Assembly: GCF_009928685.1 (NCBI RefSeq)
Contig: NZ_WWEO01000038.1
Span: 124,001-188,000 of the forward strand
DNA from: Mucilaginibacter agri
Lineage (GTDB): Bacteria > Bacteroidota > Bacteroidia > Sphingobacteriales > Sphingobacteriaceae
Length of the DNA: 64,000 nt
Reading direction: 5' to 3'
How positions within the stretch are numbered: the first letter of the stretch is position 1; each line of letters starts with the position of its first letter. Shown here in pieces: positions 63,135-64,000 of this stretch. The notes below the pieces were generated by a model. That model saw only the letters and a program-made list of their open reading frames with translations, was not told the DNA's origin and did no database searches. Position numbers and translations under genes: made by a program.

Positions 63135-63563
63135 TTATGACTTGATATACTCAAAACGGTTATTGTCCTGGTTTCGTTGTCTGATGAGTTTGTGCTCGTT
63201 AGATAGTTTCAGCAGGATACCTGATAATTCTGAAGTTTTAAAATCGGTATCAAAGTTTTCTTTACAGTATTCTGCAATAGAGGATATAGAGCGGGCTTCG
63301 GCAAAGAAATCGCTGCCTAATAATTGATATAATATTTTAGTGGCACCTGGTTTCTTTTTAGCGGGTGCAAAAGTTGCTTCTTCGCCCGCTTCCGTTCTTT
63401 GTGGTTTACGGGTAAAGTGTTCAAAACCTTCGCCATCACTTTCTATTAATGCATCTAACAATTTGTCGATAATGCGTAGCTGTACAGCCTCAGATTGAAA
63501 TGAATTTACAACTTCTGATATTTCCAGTAGCTGTCTTTTTAATTTGTCAGTGTGTTTGCTCAT
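63135..63563 (-). CDS. Hypothetical protein
   Basis: Not recognised. A 142-residue soluble protein without signal peptide or membrane segment. The N-terminal third (1-45) is a helical, possibly coiled-coil region (KLKRQLLEISEVVNSFQSEA). A charged linker (50-72, with KKKPG) follows, and then a C-terminal domain (75-142) whose helix pattern (SISSIAEYCKENFDTDFKTS, ELSGILLKLSNEHKLIRQR) resembles a winged-helix DNA-binding fold. A regulatory role is only inference. It ends at a strong terminator. Confidence 0.65.
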   Translation of the reverse strand: MSKHTDKLKRQLLEISEVVNSFQSEAVQLRIIDKLLDALIESDGEGFEHFTRKPQRTEAGEEATFAPAKKKPGATKILYQLLGSDFFAEARSISSIAEYCKENFDTDFKTSELSGILLKLSNEHKLIRQRNQDNNRFEYIKS

Positions 63564-63629
63564 AGTAAATATTAGTGCCCCCTTGTAAAGTAGTAGAACA
63601 GCACTACACCAAATGTATAATGCTTATTT

Positions 63630-63669
63630 ACGTTTATTATAAAATATTATTGCTTATAGTAATAAACGT
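63630..63669. repeat. 10-bp inverted repeat in the lat-63563 gap
   Basis: ACGTTTATTA (63630-63639) and its exact reverse complement (63660-63669) enclose 20 bp of A+T-rich DNA. It lies upstream of the unknown gene on the minus strand and could be an operator or a weak terminator for the aminotransferase. Confidence 0.4.
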
Positions 63670-63745
63670 GAAACGGCAATAATAGTATCTTATGGGCTAA
63701 AAAGATTAACTACATTGTGTTAAATTGACACTTGTAGCAAAATTA

Positions 63746-64000
63746 TTACACTTCGCAACCCTTTAGGATGGTTTTCATGGTGTTAATGCCATCATCAATG
63801 TGGTTTTTGTCCATAATCAGCGCCGGGCGGAACCTTATGCTTTTTTCACCACACCCTAAAAACATAGTATTATTTTCTAGTCCGGATGTTATGAAATTAT
63901 TACGGATCTCATTGTTAGGAAAATCGAAGGCGGTAAGCAGTCCTTTGCCCCTAATGTTACTAATAAGCCCATTTTCGAGACTTAACGCCGCTAGCTGCTG
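63746..64000 (-). CDS. lat: L-lysine 6-transaminase, C-terminal 84 residues (5' end outside window)
   Basis: A minus-strand frame is open from the right window edge to a TAA at 63746-63748, and no start is inside the window. The translated end contains ISNIRGKGLLTAFDFP, NTMFLGCGEKSIRFRPAL and a C-terminal helix ending in LKGCEV. This is the C-terminal small domain of a class III PLP aminotransferase, and the wording GCGEKSIRFRPAL is typical of lysine epsilon-aminotransferase. The catalytic lysine lies outside the window. Confidence 0.72.
   Translation of the reverse strand, partial: QQLAALSLENGLISNIRGKGLLTAFDFPNNEIRNNFITSGLENNTMFLGCGEKSIRFRPALIMDKNHIDDGINTMKTILKGCEV

Overview
The window reads as chromosomal DNA of a Bacteroidota bacterium, most likely family Sphingobacteriaceae (Mucilaginibacter/Pedobacter type). 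Supporting signs are the recurring Bacteroidota -7 promoter word TAnnTTTG, a PorT-like protein next to ubiE, a DUF6089 barrel between nadK and uppS, two tandem OmpH/Skp genes after bamA, a carboxypeptidase-regulatory/SusC-type insert in a DUF4139 protein, bacillithiol biosynthesis (bshB1), L-lysine 6-transaminase, and frequent GTG/TTG starts without clear Shine-Dalgarno sequences. Coding density is high. I found no rRNA, tRNA, prophage, transposase or CRISPR array. Genus is an inference.

Layout: 0-11 kb holds a 5'-truncated KUP potassium transporter, a VOC dioxygenase, engB, a UbiA prenyltransferase overlapped by a Crp/Fnr regulator, an epimerase with a 12-bp inverted repeat around its promoter, an M3 oligopeptidase, a PAP2 phosphatase and an amino-acid permease. 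11-24 kb is a housekeeping and envelope block: ubiE-porT, SDR, YqeY, hydrolase, CBS protein, nadK, DUF6089, an ExbD without ExbB, uppS, bamA, two ompH genes and murI. 24-34 kb is a complex I block that begins at nuoH (nuoHIJKLM-X-nuoN). nuoA-G are not next to it, and gene X is a DUF4139 protein carrying a SusC-like regulatory insert. 34-45 kb holds amtB, a long purF paralog, a HEAT-repeat protein, a LysE exporter, two FucP-type sugar transporters, dCMP deaminase, cmk, arfB and an LpxR-like protein. 45-64 kb holds lon, a TPR protein, gpmI, nadC, plsY, an M48 peptidase, pabB, purA, fur, relA/spoT, a DUF4294 protein, a glutathione-peroxidase-family gene with bshB1, a YfbR-like HD hydrolase, and the 3' end of lysine 6-transaminase at the right edge.

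The genes are mostly core metabolism: respiration (complex I membrane arm, menaquinone methylation), envelope assembly (BamA, Skp, UppS, MurI, PlsY), nucleotide and NAD synthesis (PurF-like, PurA, Cmk, dCMP deaminase, NadC, NadK), stress control (Lon, SpoT, Fur) and thiol redox. There is no obvious island-type defence or biosynthetic system.

The most unusual signals are non-coding or architectural. (1) Three genes (engB, gpmI, pabB) have TAnnTTTG ending exactly 4 nt before an ATG or GTG start, which predicts leaderless mRNAs. (2) Several intergenic gaps hold imperfect inverted repeats built from short A+T-rich words; one exact 21-bp word is shared, inverted, by gaps 44 kb apart. (3) A composite intergenic repeat fills the gap at the broken 5' end of the nuo cluster. 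(4) The DUF4139/SusC-like chimera sits inside the nuo operon.
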